Origin: Flavobacterium sp. RSP15
GTDB lineage: Bacteria; Bacteroidota; Bacteroidia; Flavobacteriales; Flavobacteriaceae
Direction of reading: 5' to 3'
Assembly (NCBI RefSeq): GCF_003968755.1
Contig: NZ_RYDL01000006.1
Location: forward strand, 140,119 to 204,118
DNA length: 64,000 bases
The notes beneath the pieces are model-generated. The model searched no databases, had not been told where the DNA came from, and saw only the letters and a program-made list of their open reading frames with translations. Position numbers and translations under genes: made by a program. This document shows, one piece after another, positions 41,760 to 50,661 of this stretch (its first letter is position 1; each line of letters opens with the position of its first letter).

Positions 41760-43683
41760 CGATGATCTCTATTTTACCTTTTGTTCTTAATTCACGTAGT
41801 TTTGTCATTTCAAAAACAACTGGCGTCACTAATAATACATATATGGTTGAGGTAATTGTGCCTCCAATTAGTGGAGCCGTAATCGGGATCATTACATCAG
41901 CCCCCGTACCAGTTGACCATAAAATGGGGATTAATCCAAACAAAGCGACTGATACCGTCATTAACTTGGGACGCAATCTTTTTGCAGATCCGAAAATAAT
42001 ATACTCTCGTAAAATATCTTCTGTTAGTGTCTCTCTACTGTTTCCATGTTTCTCTACCATTTTGACCATGGCTTCATTTAAATAAATGGTAATCAACATT
42101 GCAGTTTCAATGGCTAAGCCAAACAAAGCAATGAAACCAACTGCGACAGCCACTGATAAATTGATGTCATAAAAGTAAACCATAAAAATTCCTCCAATCA
42201 AGGCAAAAGGTACCGTAATCATGGTGATGAATGCTTCCTTCATGGAGCGATAGGTAAAGTACAAAATCAGGAAAATGATGATAATGACTAGGGGCAAAAT
42301 CAGGCTTAATGTTTTGTTAGCCCGAATTTGATTTTCCCATTGTCCGCTCCATTCCATATAATACCCTTTTGGCATTTTAAGGATCATAGCATTCAGCTTG
42401 TCTTGGGCTTCCTTTACGGTACTCCCTAAGTCGCGACCCCGAACATTAAACAAAACACTCCCACGCAACATGGCATTTTCACTATTAATCATTGGAGGCC
42501 CATCGCTTATTTTTATTTCCGCAACAGTCTCGAGAGGAATCGGTCCGTATTCCATTGTCTGAACCTGAAGTTTTTTTAGTGACTCCAGACTATTTCTATA
42601 TTCTTGTGCATATCTGGCATTGACAGAAAACCGCTCTCTGCCTTCGATAGTTGTTGTTAATGTCATCCCGCCAATAGCTGCTTCAACGACACTATTGATA
42701 TCATCCACGCTAAGACCATACCTGCCTATCACTTCTCGCTTGGCGACTATGTCAATATACTTCCCCCCGGTAATAGGTTCTGCAAATAAATCTTTCACTC
42801 CCTCGGTTCCCTCCAATGCTTTTTTAATTTTTTGGGATAAAACATCAATAGTGTCTAAACTGGCACCATATATTTTTATTCCCACATCCGTTCTGATACC
42901 GGTAGAAAGCATATTAATTCTATTAATGATGGGCTGTGTGAAACCATTTGTAACTCCAGGAATTTGTAACTTATTGTTTATTTCCGTTACAATATCACTT
43001 TTCGTTTTTCCGTCTCTCCATTCATTATGAGGTTTCAACAAAACAATGGTCTCAATCATGCTTATTGGGCTGTTGTCCGTTGCCGAATTGGCCCTACCCG
43101 CTTTTCCCAAAACATGGGTAACTTCCGGAATCGATTTTATCAATTTGTCCTGAACCTGCAATATTCGTTTTACCTCAGAATTAGAAACATCAGGTAAGGT
43201 TACCGGCATAAATAAAATACTACCTTCATCTAAAGGTGGCATAAATTCGGATCCAAGCCTGGTAAACATCAATCCACCAATTAACAAAGCAACGATATTT
43301 ACTACCAGCACCGATTTTCTCCATTTCAGACAAAAAGTCAAAATGGGTGTATAAATACTTTCAAGTTTTCTGTTGATTGGGTTCTTATTTTCAGGACGAA
43401 GTTTTCCTTTTAGCAAAAAGCTAATCAGAACTGGAGTCAATGTAATCGCTAAAAAGGCATCGACAATTAATATAAACGACTTTGTCCAGGCCAGCGGACT
43501 GAATAATTTCCCTTCCATCCCCGTCAATAGAAAAACGGGTAAAAAAGAAGCAATCACAATTAATGTGGAATAAAACACGCCTGGTCCAACTAATTTTGAG
43601 GAATCCTCGATCAGCTTCATTCTTTCTTCAGGAGGCAGCGGATCGTGCTGTTTTTTGAATATTTTTTTAAATAATTTTTTCAT
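41746..43683 (-). CDS. CusA-type RND heavy-metal pump, C-terminal part (after an in-frame stop)
   Basis: 645 residues corresponding to the second part of a CusA/CzcA-type pump: KLVGPGVFYSTLIVIASFLPVFLLTGMEG, the periplasmic porter region, then helices with FALIGGIFMVYFYD and FIALFGLAIETAMLIT. In the same frame as the upstream part; only three codons lie between the TAA at 43693 and this ATG. The normal protein is about 1,040-1,070 residues in one chain. The ATG lies in a basic stretch (MKKLFKKIFKKQHD). It may work as a split protein, need re-initiation, or be dead. Confidence 0.88.
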   Translation of the reverse strand: MKKLFKKIFKKQHDPLPPEERMKLIEDSSKLVGPGVFYSTLIVIASFLPVFLLTGMEGKLFSPLAWTKSFILIVDAFLAITLTPVLISFLLKGKLRPENKNPINRKLESIYTPILTFCLKWRKSVLVVNIVALLIGGLMFTRLGSEFMPPLDEGSILFMPVTLPDVSNSEVKRILQVQDKLIKSIPEVTHVLGKAGRANSATDNSPISMIETIVLLKPHNEWRDGKTKSDIVTEINNKLQIPGVTNGFTQPIINRINMLSTGIRTDVGIKIYGASLDTIDVLSQKIKKALEGTEGVKDLFAEPITGGKYIDIVAKREVIGRYGLSVDDINSVVEAAIGGMTLTTTIEGRERFSVNARYAQEYRNSLESLKKLQVQTMEYGPIPLETVAEIKISDGPPMINSENAMLRGSVLFNVRGRDLGSTVKEAQDKLNAMILKMPKGYYMEWSGQWENQIRANKTLSLILPLVIIIIFLILYFTYRSMKEAFITMITVPFALIGGIFMVYFYDINLSVAVAVGFIALFGLAIETAMLITIYLNEAMVKMVEKHGNSRETLTEDILREYIIFGSAKRLRPKLMTVSVALFGLIPILWSTGTGADVMIPITAPLIGGTITSTIYVLLVTPVVFEMTKLRELRTKGKIEIIDAKH

Positions 43684-43692
43684 CGCTGTTGA

Positions 43693-44973
43693 TTAATGAT
43701 TGTTGTCTAATTCTTCCTGTCTCTCAGAGATGCTCCGATAGGCATTTTCTACCATTACGATTCCATCATCGACAACAACACCTATTGCCAGCGCAATACC
43801 GGTTAAGGACATAATATTGGATGAAATTCCAAAAGCCTCTAGTAAAATAAACCCTATTGCAACGGATATGGGTAACTGGATTAGAATTATTAGTGCGCTT
43901 CGCCAATGAAAAAGGAACAGCAAAACAATAACGGACACTACAATCATCTCCTCTATCAAAGTTCCCTTAACAGATTCGATTGCTTTTTCTATCAATTCAC
44001 TTCTATCATAGGAAGTCTTGAACGAAACGCCTTCTGGCAATCCTTTTTCAACTTCTTTCATTTTAACCTTAACGGCGTTTATAACCTTATCGGCGTTTTC
44101 TCCATAGCGCATCACCACGATTCCTCCCACAACTTCCCCTTCGCCATTGGCATCAAAAATCCCAACACGTGAATCTCCACCCATTTGAACAGAACCAATA
44201 TCACTCACCTTCACAGGAACCGAATTGTAATTTTTGATGGCAATGTCTTCAACATCTTTTATGTTTTTAATATAGCCCAATCCCCTAACGATATAGGACA
44301 TATTGCTCATTTCAAATTTTCTTCCGCCCACATCATTATTACTAGTTTTGACCGCTTTCATCACCTCCATCATGCTGACATTATAGTACTGCATTTTTAA
44401 AGGGTCCAAAACTAGTTGATATTGTTTTTCGAAGCCTCCAAAGGATGCCACTTCGGCTACACCGGGAACAGTCTGCAGAGCAAACTTCACATACCAATCT
44501 TGCAACGCACGTTGCTCTCCCAAATCCATTCCATCGACTTCCAAATGGTACCAAAAAACATGACCTACCCCAGTGCCATCAGGACCCAGCGTGGGAACAA
44601 CAGTAGCAGGCAATAAGCGTTGTGCATAATTCAGTCGTTCCAACACACGGGTTCTTGCCCAATATGGATCTACATTATCTTCAAAAATGATATAGACAAA
44701 GCTCATCCCAAACATGGACGAGGCCCGAATATTCTTGATTTTGGGTATTCCCTGTAAATTGGAAACCAATGGATATGTAACCTGGTCTTCGATCACCTGA
44801 GGACTTCTTCCCATCCATTCCGTAAAAACAATGACTTGATTTTCGGACAAGTCAGGAATAGCATCAATAGGGTTTTGTTGCACGCTGTAAATTCCCCAGC
44901 CGAATAAACAGGCTGAAACAATCAACACGACCATTCGGTTTCTTAGTGAAAATGATATTAATTTTTCTACCAT
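43693..44973 (-). CDS. CusA-type RND heavy-metal pump, N-terminal part (before an in-frame stop)
   Basis: 426 residues forming the first part of CusA: SLRNRMVVLIVSACLFGWGIY at the first helix, AIPDLSENQVIVFTEW, the porter domain, and helices II-IV with ALAIGVVVDDGIVMVENAYR, the conserved membrane segment with the proton-relay acid residues. It ends ERQEELDNNH and TAA. The frame stays open after this stop and continues directly into the C-terminal part. The first gene of the Cus operon. Confidence 0.88.
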   Translation of the reverse strand: MVEKLISFSLRNRMVVLIVSACLFGWGIYSVQQNPIDAIPDLSENQVIVFTEWMGRSPQVIEDQVTYPLVSNLQGIPKIKNIRASSMFGMSFVYIIFEDNVDPYWARTRVLERLNYAQRLLPATVVPTLGPDGTGVGHVFWYHLEVDGMDLGEQRALQDWYVKFALQTVPGVAEVASFGGFEKQYQLVLDPLKMQYYNVSMMEVMKAVKTSNNDVGGRKFEMSNMSYIVRGLGYIKNIKDVEDIAIKNYNSVPVKVSDIGSVQMGGDSRVGIFDANGEGEVVGGIVVMRYGENADKVINAVKVKMKEVEKGLPEGVSFKTSYDRSELIEKAIESVKGTLIEEMIVVSVIVLLFLFHWRSALIILIQLPISVAIGFILLEAFGISSNIMSLTGIALAIGVVVDDGIVMVENAYRSISERQEELDNNH

Positions 44974-44979
44974 AATAGC

Positions 44980-45174
44980 TTAATGTTTTGATGAAAGACT
45001 GTCTTTCATTTTATCTATCCAGTGGATTATTTCTTCTTTTTGAATCCCGGTAAGGATTGCATTTCTATGAATTACCGTATAAGAAGTCAAAGGCATTTCA
45101 TTAGACGTTATTTGTTTGATAATTCGATCTAATTTATTCCCTTGCTTTCTGGAAGAATATTTACTGATCCACAA
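44980..45174 (-). pseudogene. 3' remnant of a haem-binding-domain gene
   Basis: The frame matches only the C-terminal third of the Haem_bd family (PF14376): YSSRKQGNKLDRIIKQI, NEMPLTSYTVIHRNAIL and IIHWIDKMKD. The CxxCH-containing N-terminal part and signal peptide are absent. Its 5' side is joined to the end of a decayed DUF3347 gene, so a deletion has probably removed the rest. It lies 6 bp upstream of the CusA start. Confidence 0.7.
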
Positions 45175-45857
45175 GTAAGCATTTGAGCACCATAATATAG
45201 ATTTCTGATTTCTTTATTTTCACTTATCCAATAACCACTTTTCCCCTCATCATACATTGGACAATGATCCTGATACAATTTTTGAGTAGTTCCAAAGGTT
45301 TTTATCAAATCATTTATGTCTTTGCTCAACATGGCAAAATGTTCCCTTTGATGTTCTAATTTACCAGAGTTACCCCCAATGTGTTCCGCATGCTCTTTGG
45401 CATCATCGGCAATATCAACATATTCCATTTTCAATTTCGCATTTAGTGATTTTGAATCTATAGCATTTAGAGTCGCATATAAAGCTTTCCCAGCGTTTGC
45501 CGCTCCTTTGGGATCATCCTTTACAAGTGCATTCTTAAGTTATAGATAATTATTTACTATTTCGGTGATAGAAAAAGAAGATTGAGGAGTCGCTACAACC
45601 GTTGTTTCTATATTAGTTTCAACGAACGTAGTTGGGATATTTTTTGCATTTTAGTTAACCGGCTCGGTTAATTCCATTCCGCATTTAGAACATTTATCTC
45701 CCTTTTTTCCTGTAATTTCAGGATGCATCGAACATGAATATAATTGCGAAACACTTTCTGTTTTCTCAGGATTTGTTGCGCCAGAATCTTCCTTTTTTTG
45801 GTTACACGAAACCATTACTAGTGTCATTACTATGGTCGAAAGAACTACATTTTTCAT
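45129..45857 (-). pseudogene. DUF3347 metal-binding lipoprotein gene with two in-frame stops
   Basis: Read on the minus strand from ATG 45857, the gene aligns with its intact neighbour at 46535: lipobox MVSCNQ, heavy-metal-binding domain (CSMHPE...CSKCGM), then LKNALVKDDPKGAA, EHAEHIGGNSGKLEHQREHF and DHCPMYDEGKSGYW. TAA codons interrupt it after TEPVN (45651-45653) and after VNNYL (about 45540). No frameshift is needed, so these are point nonsense mutations. The last residues run into the haem-binding remnant. Confidence 0.85.
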
Positions 45858-46048
45858 TTTTCTTGTTTTTTATTTAATTATAATTGCATTACTGAGTAAG
45901 TCAAAAGTTTAAACGTCATAAAGTTAAAAGGAGCAATATTGTAAATAGTAGTTTAAAATCAATCTGTTGCATCATTTTGTCTAATTTTAAAACACGACAT
46001 TATACAGTGGTTGCTACTTACCGTCCATTTTGCAAACGTACTTTGAAA

Positions 46049-46260
46049 CTACCTCTGTTTTTTTTCTTTACCTGATGTGTCGTGTTTTAGTGTTTTTACT
46101 AATTTCATTCCACATTTACTGCACTCTCCTTCTTTACTGCTTATCTCATTTACATGCATTGAACAAGCATACATTTCTTTATGGGTTTCCTTTTGGGAAG
46201 ATTTCCTCGCTTCTTGAGCTGATGCCATGGAATTCACAGCTAAGAATACACTTAGTACGA
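46049..46260 (-). pseudogene. Small heavy-metal-binding domain protein, start region damaged
   Basis: Encodes a short exported-type protein: hydrophobic IIVLSVFLAVNSMASAQ leader, then a single heavy-metal-binding domain with CSMHVNE and CSKCGM. The only good ATG for the full leader (about 46265) is out of frame by one base; the in-frame ATG at 46237 would cut the leader to a few residues. It may be a recent frameshift. Confidence 0.55.
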
Positions 46261-46397
46261 TAATTCATGTTTTCTTTTTTTCTATTATTAAAATATTAAA
46301 CTAAAGATACATTGCTACTAAACAAAGGTACATACCCTACTATTTTAACTTGTTGCAGAATTTTGGAAATGATTTATAAGTTTTACAACCTATCAAT

Positions 46398-46532
46398 TTA
46401 CAGTCTGTTATTTTCTACTAATTCGACTTCTCCTAACTTCACCGAAATAGGAAAAATTCCAAGTTTTTCGAGCTCGGATTTCACAACCATTATACAGCGA
46501 CCACCTACCATCTTTTTGATATAGAATTTCAT
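46398..46532 (-). pseudogene. HMA-AraC regulator copy with large internal deletion
   Basis: 44 codons matching the start of the regulator at 35185 (KKMVGGRCIMVVKSELEKLG, SVKLGEVEL) and then jumping to its extreme C-terminus (ENNRL, stop, IDRL). About 140 codons including both DNA-binding helices are gone. The first cysteine of CGRC is Gly. It cannot regulate. Confidence 0.8.
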
Positions 46533-46534
46533 CG

Positions 46535-47263
46535 TTATTGAACTGCTCCTATTCTCCTGCCACAATTTAGCATCTCCGCACCAAAATAGGGATTGATGAC
46601 GTCTTGGGTTTCACTGATCCAATACCCGTTTTTTCCTGCTCCATACATGGGACAGTAATCCTGATATACTGTTTGTTTGGTTCCAAAGGCTTTTATCAAA
46701 TCAAAAACATCTTTGCTCAATAACGAAAAATACGTTCTTTGATGCTCCATTTTACCGGCATTATCCCCAATATGTTTGACATTTACTTTGGCATCCACAA
46801 CAAAAGCATTGTATTTATTTTTTAATTTGGTGTCTAATGAAGTTGCGCTGGAACTATTCAATATAGCATGCAAATCTTTTGCCGCGATGGCTGCTCCTTT
46901 TGAATCGTCTTTGGTTAATGCATTTTTAATTTTGAGATAATTAGATACAATAGCATCGGTTGGAAAAGTCGTTTTGTCAGCACTCTCCGTTTTGAGCACA
47001 GCACCGGATTTTACCTTGGTTTCAACAAGAGTTAGCTCTTTTTCAGTAGGGATTGTTTGCACCACTTTCTCGGTTAGTTCCATCCCGCATTCTGAACATT
47101 CTCCACCGGATGCACCAGTAACTTCTGGATGCATAGGACAGGCGTATAATTCCGTAGCTTTTTCTGTTTTTCCAGAACTTGTAGCTGTAGCTTCTTTGTT
47201 TTTCTGGCCACAAGAGACCGTGATAAAGACCGTTATTAAGGACAAAAGCATTATTTTTTTCAT
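46535..47263 (-). CDS. DUF3347 lipoprotein with heavy-metal-binding domain
   Basis: A 242-residue exported protein: lipobox TVSCGQ (Cys18), heavy-metal-binding domain at about 40-66 (CPMHPE ... CSECGM), and a DUF3347 helical domain (IVSNYLKIKNALTKDDSKGA, GDNAGKMEHQRTYFSLLS, QDYCPMYGAGKNGYWIS). Proteins with this domain accompany Cus-type systems in Bacteroidota and are thought to bind metal in the periplasm. It overlaps the deleted regulator copy closely (2 bp gap). Confidence 0.82.
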   Translation of the reverse strand: MKKIMLLSLITVFITVSCGQKNKEATATSSGKTEKATELYACPMHPEVTGASGGECSECGMELTEKVVQTIPTEKELTLVETKVKSGAVLKTESADKTTFPTDAIVSNYLKIKNALTKDDSKGAAIAAKDLHAILNSSSATSLDTKLKNKYNAFVVDAKVNVKHIGDNAGKMEHQRTYFSLLSKDVFDLIKAFGTKQTVYQDYCPMYGAGKNGYWISETQDVINPYFGAEMLNCGRRIGAVQ

Positions 47264-47338
47264 TGTATTTTTTTATAATTACAAATTTACTTTTATTTAA
47301 AACAACTATTCATTGTTATAAATCTGAGCTTTATCTAT

Positions 47339-48148
47339 TTATTTTATGATATTAAAAAAATTATATTCTAAGTTTAAATAAATTCCATTGGGTGCTGTAC
47401 GCATCATAGAACTCATAATTTCCCTCCGGTAAGCCAAATCCAAACGGGCTTGACTATTGAAAATAAATTGTATTGCCGGAACCACATCAAGATACGATTT
47501 TCCATTTTCATTGATAGTTTGCCCAACAAATTCAACCATCAGGTTAATATTTGTTTGTTTAAAACTGGTGTATTTTTTGGGATACATCAGTTTGCCAAAA
47601 GACAAGGTATAATTCGTGGCGTTATTGCCTAATTCACTTGGAAAAGGATAATTTGGTTTATTATCAAATGCCTTTTCAAAACTTACCGACGAACTAATTG
47701 CTACTTTTTTTATCAGTTTCGTAGCCACTAATCCAGTCTCAAAACCCGTATTGTGCCCCATAATTTCAATTTGATCCTGATGAATGTCCGCGTTATTAAA
47801 ACTATACCTTCCGAAAGCAGCCAAACGAAAATGACTGTTTAAATCATCCGTCGAGAAAAACCGGTATTTGGCATAGAAACCGCCTCCCTCTGTAACCAAT
47901 TGACTGTTTCTATTACTGACAAATGCGGTAGCCCTAACCATCAAATTTTTATTCAAACCATAGGTCACTTCCGGCATCAAATGATAGTTGTACCCTTCAT
48001 TAAATTGCTTCTCAAAAAGGGATTGTGACACTCTGACACTCAATGAATTTGCAGGGATATTACTGGCAGGATCCGTAACAACAAATAATTCCTGGGCTTG
48101 CATTTGAGCCGATATCAGGAATAGGACAGCAAAGCGTAAATAACTCAT
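47339..48148 (-). CDS. Outer membrane beta-barrel-like protein of the metal cluster
   Basis: A 269-residue exported protein (signal peptide 1-18, cleavage after MQA) with alternating amphipathic strands (YHLMPEVTYGLNKNLMVRATAF, YRFFSTDDLNSHFRLAAFGRYSF) ending in an aromatic residue-rich strand NGIYLNLEYNFF. This is typical of small outer membrane barrels. Function unknown. The ATG at 48148 is chosen because it is followed directly by the signal peptide. It sits 1 bp after the HMA protein gene, so it is co-transcribed. Confidence 0.7.
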   Translation of the reverse strand: MSYLRFAVLFLISAQMQAQELFVVTDPASNIPANSLSVRVSQSLFEKQFNEGYNYHLMPEVTYGLNKNLMVRATAFVSNRNSQLVTEGGGFYAKYRFFSTDDLNSHFRLAAFGRYSFNNADIHQDQIEIMGHNTGFETGLVATKLIKKVAISSSVSFEKAFDNKPNYPFPSELGNNATNYTLSFGKLMYPKKYTSFKQTNINLMVEFVGQTINENGKSYLDVVPAIQFIFNSQARLDLAYRREIMSSMMRTAPNGIYLNLEYNFFNIIK

Positions 48149-48149
48149 A

Positions 48150-48677
48150 TTAAATTGTTTTAAGGTGAAAATTATTTTCATTTTCGACCAGATAACTAGG
48201 GTATTTCGATAATGTTTTAAGTGTTTTTTTATACTCTTTTTGAGTAACAAAACCTTTATCAACTACTTTTAACTTTGTTTCCCCGTTCATTGTCTTTGCT
48301 TTCACATCAACGAATATAAAGGTGTGTTGACCATTTTTCAATGCTAGGTTGTCTTCTATTTTTAAATTATCGAAAGCCATTGTCAACACCATGGAACCCA
48401 CAAAAAAGCCAGCTTTTTCGACACTCGTTTTTAAAGTTTTTGGACTTATTGTGTTATTTTTCTTCAAATAAACAGTAAACGTATTCGTATTTAGATCTGT
48501 GCTGACGCTGTCTACTTCAGTCATGGCCTTTAGCTGTTTGTTAATTGCATTAGAACACATGGAACACGTTAAACCCGTTGCAATTATGTCTGCTTTTGAA
48601 ATTTGAGAATAGGACTTCATGCTTGCCATCAAAACCAAACAAACAATACCAATTAATTTTATACTTATATTTTTCAT
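48150..48677 (-). CDS. Exported HMA-domain protein
   Basis: A 175-residue protein with signal peptide (1-24) and an HMA-like domain in which GLTCSMCSNAI gives the CxxC metal site (Cys38, Cys41). The second half (KNGQHTFIFVDVKAKTMNGETKLKVVDKGFV) is a beta-rich region of unknown type. Likely a periplasmic metallochaperone for copper or silver. It follows the thioredoxin-like gene by 6 bp and overlaps no other gene. Confidence 0.78.
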   Translation of the reverse strand: MKNISIKLIGIVCLVLMASMKSYSQISKADIIATGLTCSMCSNAINKQLKAMTEVDSVSTDLNTNTFTVYLKKNNTISPKTLKTSVEKAGFFVGSMVLTMAFDNLKIEDNLALKNGQHTFIFVDVKAKTMNGETKLKVVDKGFVTQKEYKKTLKTLSKYPSYLVENENNFHLKTI

Positions 48678-48683
48678 CGTATT

Positions 48684-49154
48684 TTATTTTTTTATTTGCA
48701 CTAAAATTTGTTCTTCTGTTGGATTTACAGCAACCAGTTTCCCTGCTGCATCAAAAAGGTAGGCACTAGGCAACTGCTCTACGCCAAAGACTAAAACCGA
48801 TGGCGCATCAAACCCTTTGGGGTCAATCAACTGCTCATATTCTAATTTGTCTTTTTGAATGGCACTTATCCATTTCGCTTGATCCGTATCCAGGGATATC
48901 CCTATAATTTCGAAATTTTCTGTTTTATACTGATTGTAAAAAGGGGCCAGCTTTTTATTGGCCATTCTACACGGTGCGCACCAAGAAGCCCAAAAGTCAA
49001 TTAAGACGGTTTTCCCTTTTGCAGAAGCCAAACTTACAGTGGCCTCTTTATTATTTTTAAGTTCAAAATCAGGTAAATTATCTCCAATTTTTATCTGGGC
49101 ATTAGCCGTTGAAAAACTGATTATTACACTTACTACCAGAATTATTTTTTTCAT
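48684..49154 (-). CDS. TlpA-like thiol-disulfide oxidoreductase
   Basis: A 156-residue exported thioredoxin-fold protein: signal peptide (1-19), IGDNLPDFELKNNK, active site SWCAPCRM (about 49-56), and cis-Pro region VEQLPSAYLFD. The membership in a metal operon suggests it keeps the cysteines of the neighbouring HMA proteins reduced, as with Sco/TlpA-type proteins. The start is at MKKIILVV; the longer frame would overlap the upstream stop. Confidence 0.85.
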   Translation of the reverse strand: MKKIILVVSVIISFSTANAQIKIGDNLPDFELKNNKEATVSLASAKGKTVLIDFWASWCAPCRMANKKLAPFYNQYKTENFEIIGISLDTDQAKWISAIQKDKLEYEQLIDPKGFDAPSVLVFGVEQLPSAYLFDAAGKLVAVNPTEEQILVQIKK

Positions 49155-49173
49155 TTTATTTTCCTTTAAATAA

Positions 49174-50049
49174 TTATTGAATCGTCTCGACCGTTTTTCC
49201 ACAAGTCATCATTTGCGAACCGTAATACGGATTCTTAACGGCACTTTCTTTGCTCAACCAGTTGGCTCCTTTACCGCCATTTGCCATAGGACAAAACTGA
49301 AGATAAACCGGAGTCTCGTATTTAGCCACTTTTATCAATTCATACATCGATTTTGATAAATCCATGAAATGATCTCTCTGATGAGAAATATCTTTTGTAT
49401 CACCAATATGCTCAGAATGTTCTTTTAAGTCATTCAAAACTTTCATCCAAACAATATGTTCTTCCGATTTTAGTGTTTCCATCTTCACGGAATTGATTGC
49501 CATTAATAAATCCTTCGCTTTCAAGGAAGTACTGTTTCCGTCTGTTTTCACTAAAGCATCTTTTAAAAGAAAATAGCTATCCAAAACAGCTTTTAATGTA
49601 GTATCTACTTGTTGTTTTGTAACTGCATTATCTGAGTGATTGGCGTGAGCTGCATGATTTTCTGTAGTAACGGTTTCCATTTTCGTTGCTGGAGAAACGG
49701 CTACTTTTGCTTCTCTTTCATATTGGCAACAGCCATGTAGTTTGTCATAAACAGCATCTGGAGCAAGAAACTTATCACTGTCATACCCTGCTAAAGCAAT
49801 GCGTTTCAGGATTTCGTCTTGACTTGTTTTAGTCGAGTCATACGTGAGTGTTGCCATTTTGGTGTCTTTATTCCACTCGACTTTCGCTGCTTTTTTCAGG
49901 TTACCTGTAGTTTCTATGGTGCTTTTACACATCTCACAGTTGCCATATATTTTTACCGTTTCTGTTGTAGCATTTTTAATTTGCGCATGGCTGATTGTGA
50001 TTGAAAGCAACAGAGTAGTTGCCATCAATATTTTTTTTATTGAATTCAT
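49174..50049 (-). CDS. HMA plus DUF3347 exported protein
   Basis: A 291-residue protein: signal peptide (1-22), an HMA domain (KIYGNCEMCKSTIETTG, CxxC at about 38-41), a His-rich linker (TTENHAAHANHSDN, about 128-141) and a DUF3347 domain (DSYFLLKDALVKTDGNS, EHIGDTKDISHQRDHFMDLS, QFCPMANGGKGANWLS). It differs from the paralogue at 46535 by having HMA in place of the heavy-metal-binding domain. First gene of the run 50049-47339. Confidence 0.82.
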   Translation of the reverse strand: MNSIKKILMATTLLLSITISHAQIKNATTETVKIYGNCEMCKSTIETTGNLKKAAKVEWNKDTKMATLTYDSTKTSQDEILKRIALAGYDSDKFLAPDAVYDKLHGCCQYEREAKVAVSPATKMETVTTENHAAHANHSDNAVTKQQVDTTLKAVLDSYFLLKDALVKTDGNSTSLKAKDLLMAINSVKMETLKSEEHIVWMKVLNDLKEHSEHIGDTKDISHQRDHFMDLSKSMYELIKVAKYETPVYLQFCPMANGGKGANWLSKESAVKNPYYGSQMMTCGKTVETIQ

Positions 50050-50203
50050 TTTTGATATTATTTTGAAGTGAATTAGTCGTAAAAACCATTGAAAACAATT
50101 GCTTGTGAGGCTCTGTTTTAAACTGCAATTGACTAAAATTTATTGATTTTTAAAGCATGTACTGCTTTGAACTAGACAGTCGTTTGGCTGTCAAAAAAGA
50201 AAT

Positions 50204-50575
50204 TTAGCTTATTTTAGGTGGAAGCCAAATAGAACGGAAATGGGATGAGATAAAGATTTCCGAGTAATAATAATTTTGTTTTTCAGTAGAAAAACTAAAA
50301 ATTTGCTTGTTTAATTCCGTGTTAAATATGGATGTTAAACCCAAATGAATTGCTGTACTGCCACAAGAAATACTCTTACAAGCACCGTTACAACCATCAT
50401 GCGAGCCTTTATTTGATTTTTTTTCTTTATTACAACAGTCTTTTTGCTCCGTTTTTGAAGAAAATTCTTTTTTGCAACACGATTTCTCTGCTTTTATTCC
50501 ACACGCAATAGCTACGCTTGGAGTCATAAAGAACCCAAGCGTAACTAGTAACAATATGTAAAATTTTTTAGACAT
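50204..50575 (-). CDS. Cys-rich exported protein, 123 aa
   Basis: A signal peptide (1-24) is followed by a Cys/Lys-rich stretch (KAEKSCCKKEFSSKTEQ, KDCCNKEKKSNKG, GCNGACKSISCG) and an aromatic C-terminal part (SSHFRSIWLPPKIS). Twelve cysteines, including three CC pairs, suggest periplasmic metal binding; this is inferred from composition and location at the edge of the metal region. No named family is recognised. Confidence 0.65.
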   Translation of the reverse strand: MSKKFYILLLVTLGFFMTPSVAIACGIKAEKSCCKKEFSSKTEQKDCCNKEKKSNKGSHDGCNGACKSISCGSTAIHLGLTSIFNTELNKQIFSFSTEKQNYYYSEIFISSHFRSIWLPPKIS

Positions 50576-50661
50576 AGCATCGTTTAAATAAAGTACAAAG
50601 ATATTGATTGATTCTTAATTTCAAATGCATTACGTCATAAATACGTGTTAAAAACAGCCTA

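Noticed and set aside
43693..43695. Recoding of the CusA stop as selenocysteine or pyrrolysine
   Set aside because: The codon is TAA, which is used by neither, and no recoding element is seen.
30012..50575. Mercury resistance operon
   Set aside because: No MerA, MerT or MerP was found; the CPC-type ATPase, multicopper oxidase and CusA-type pump point to copper or silver.
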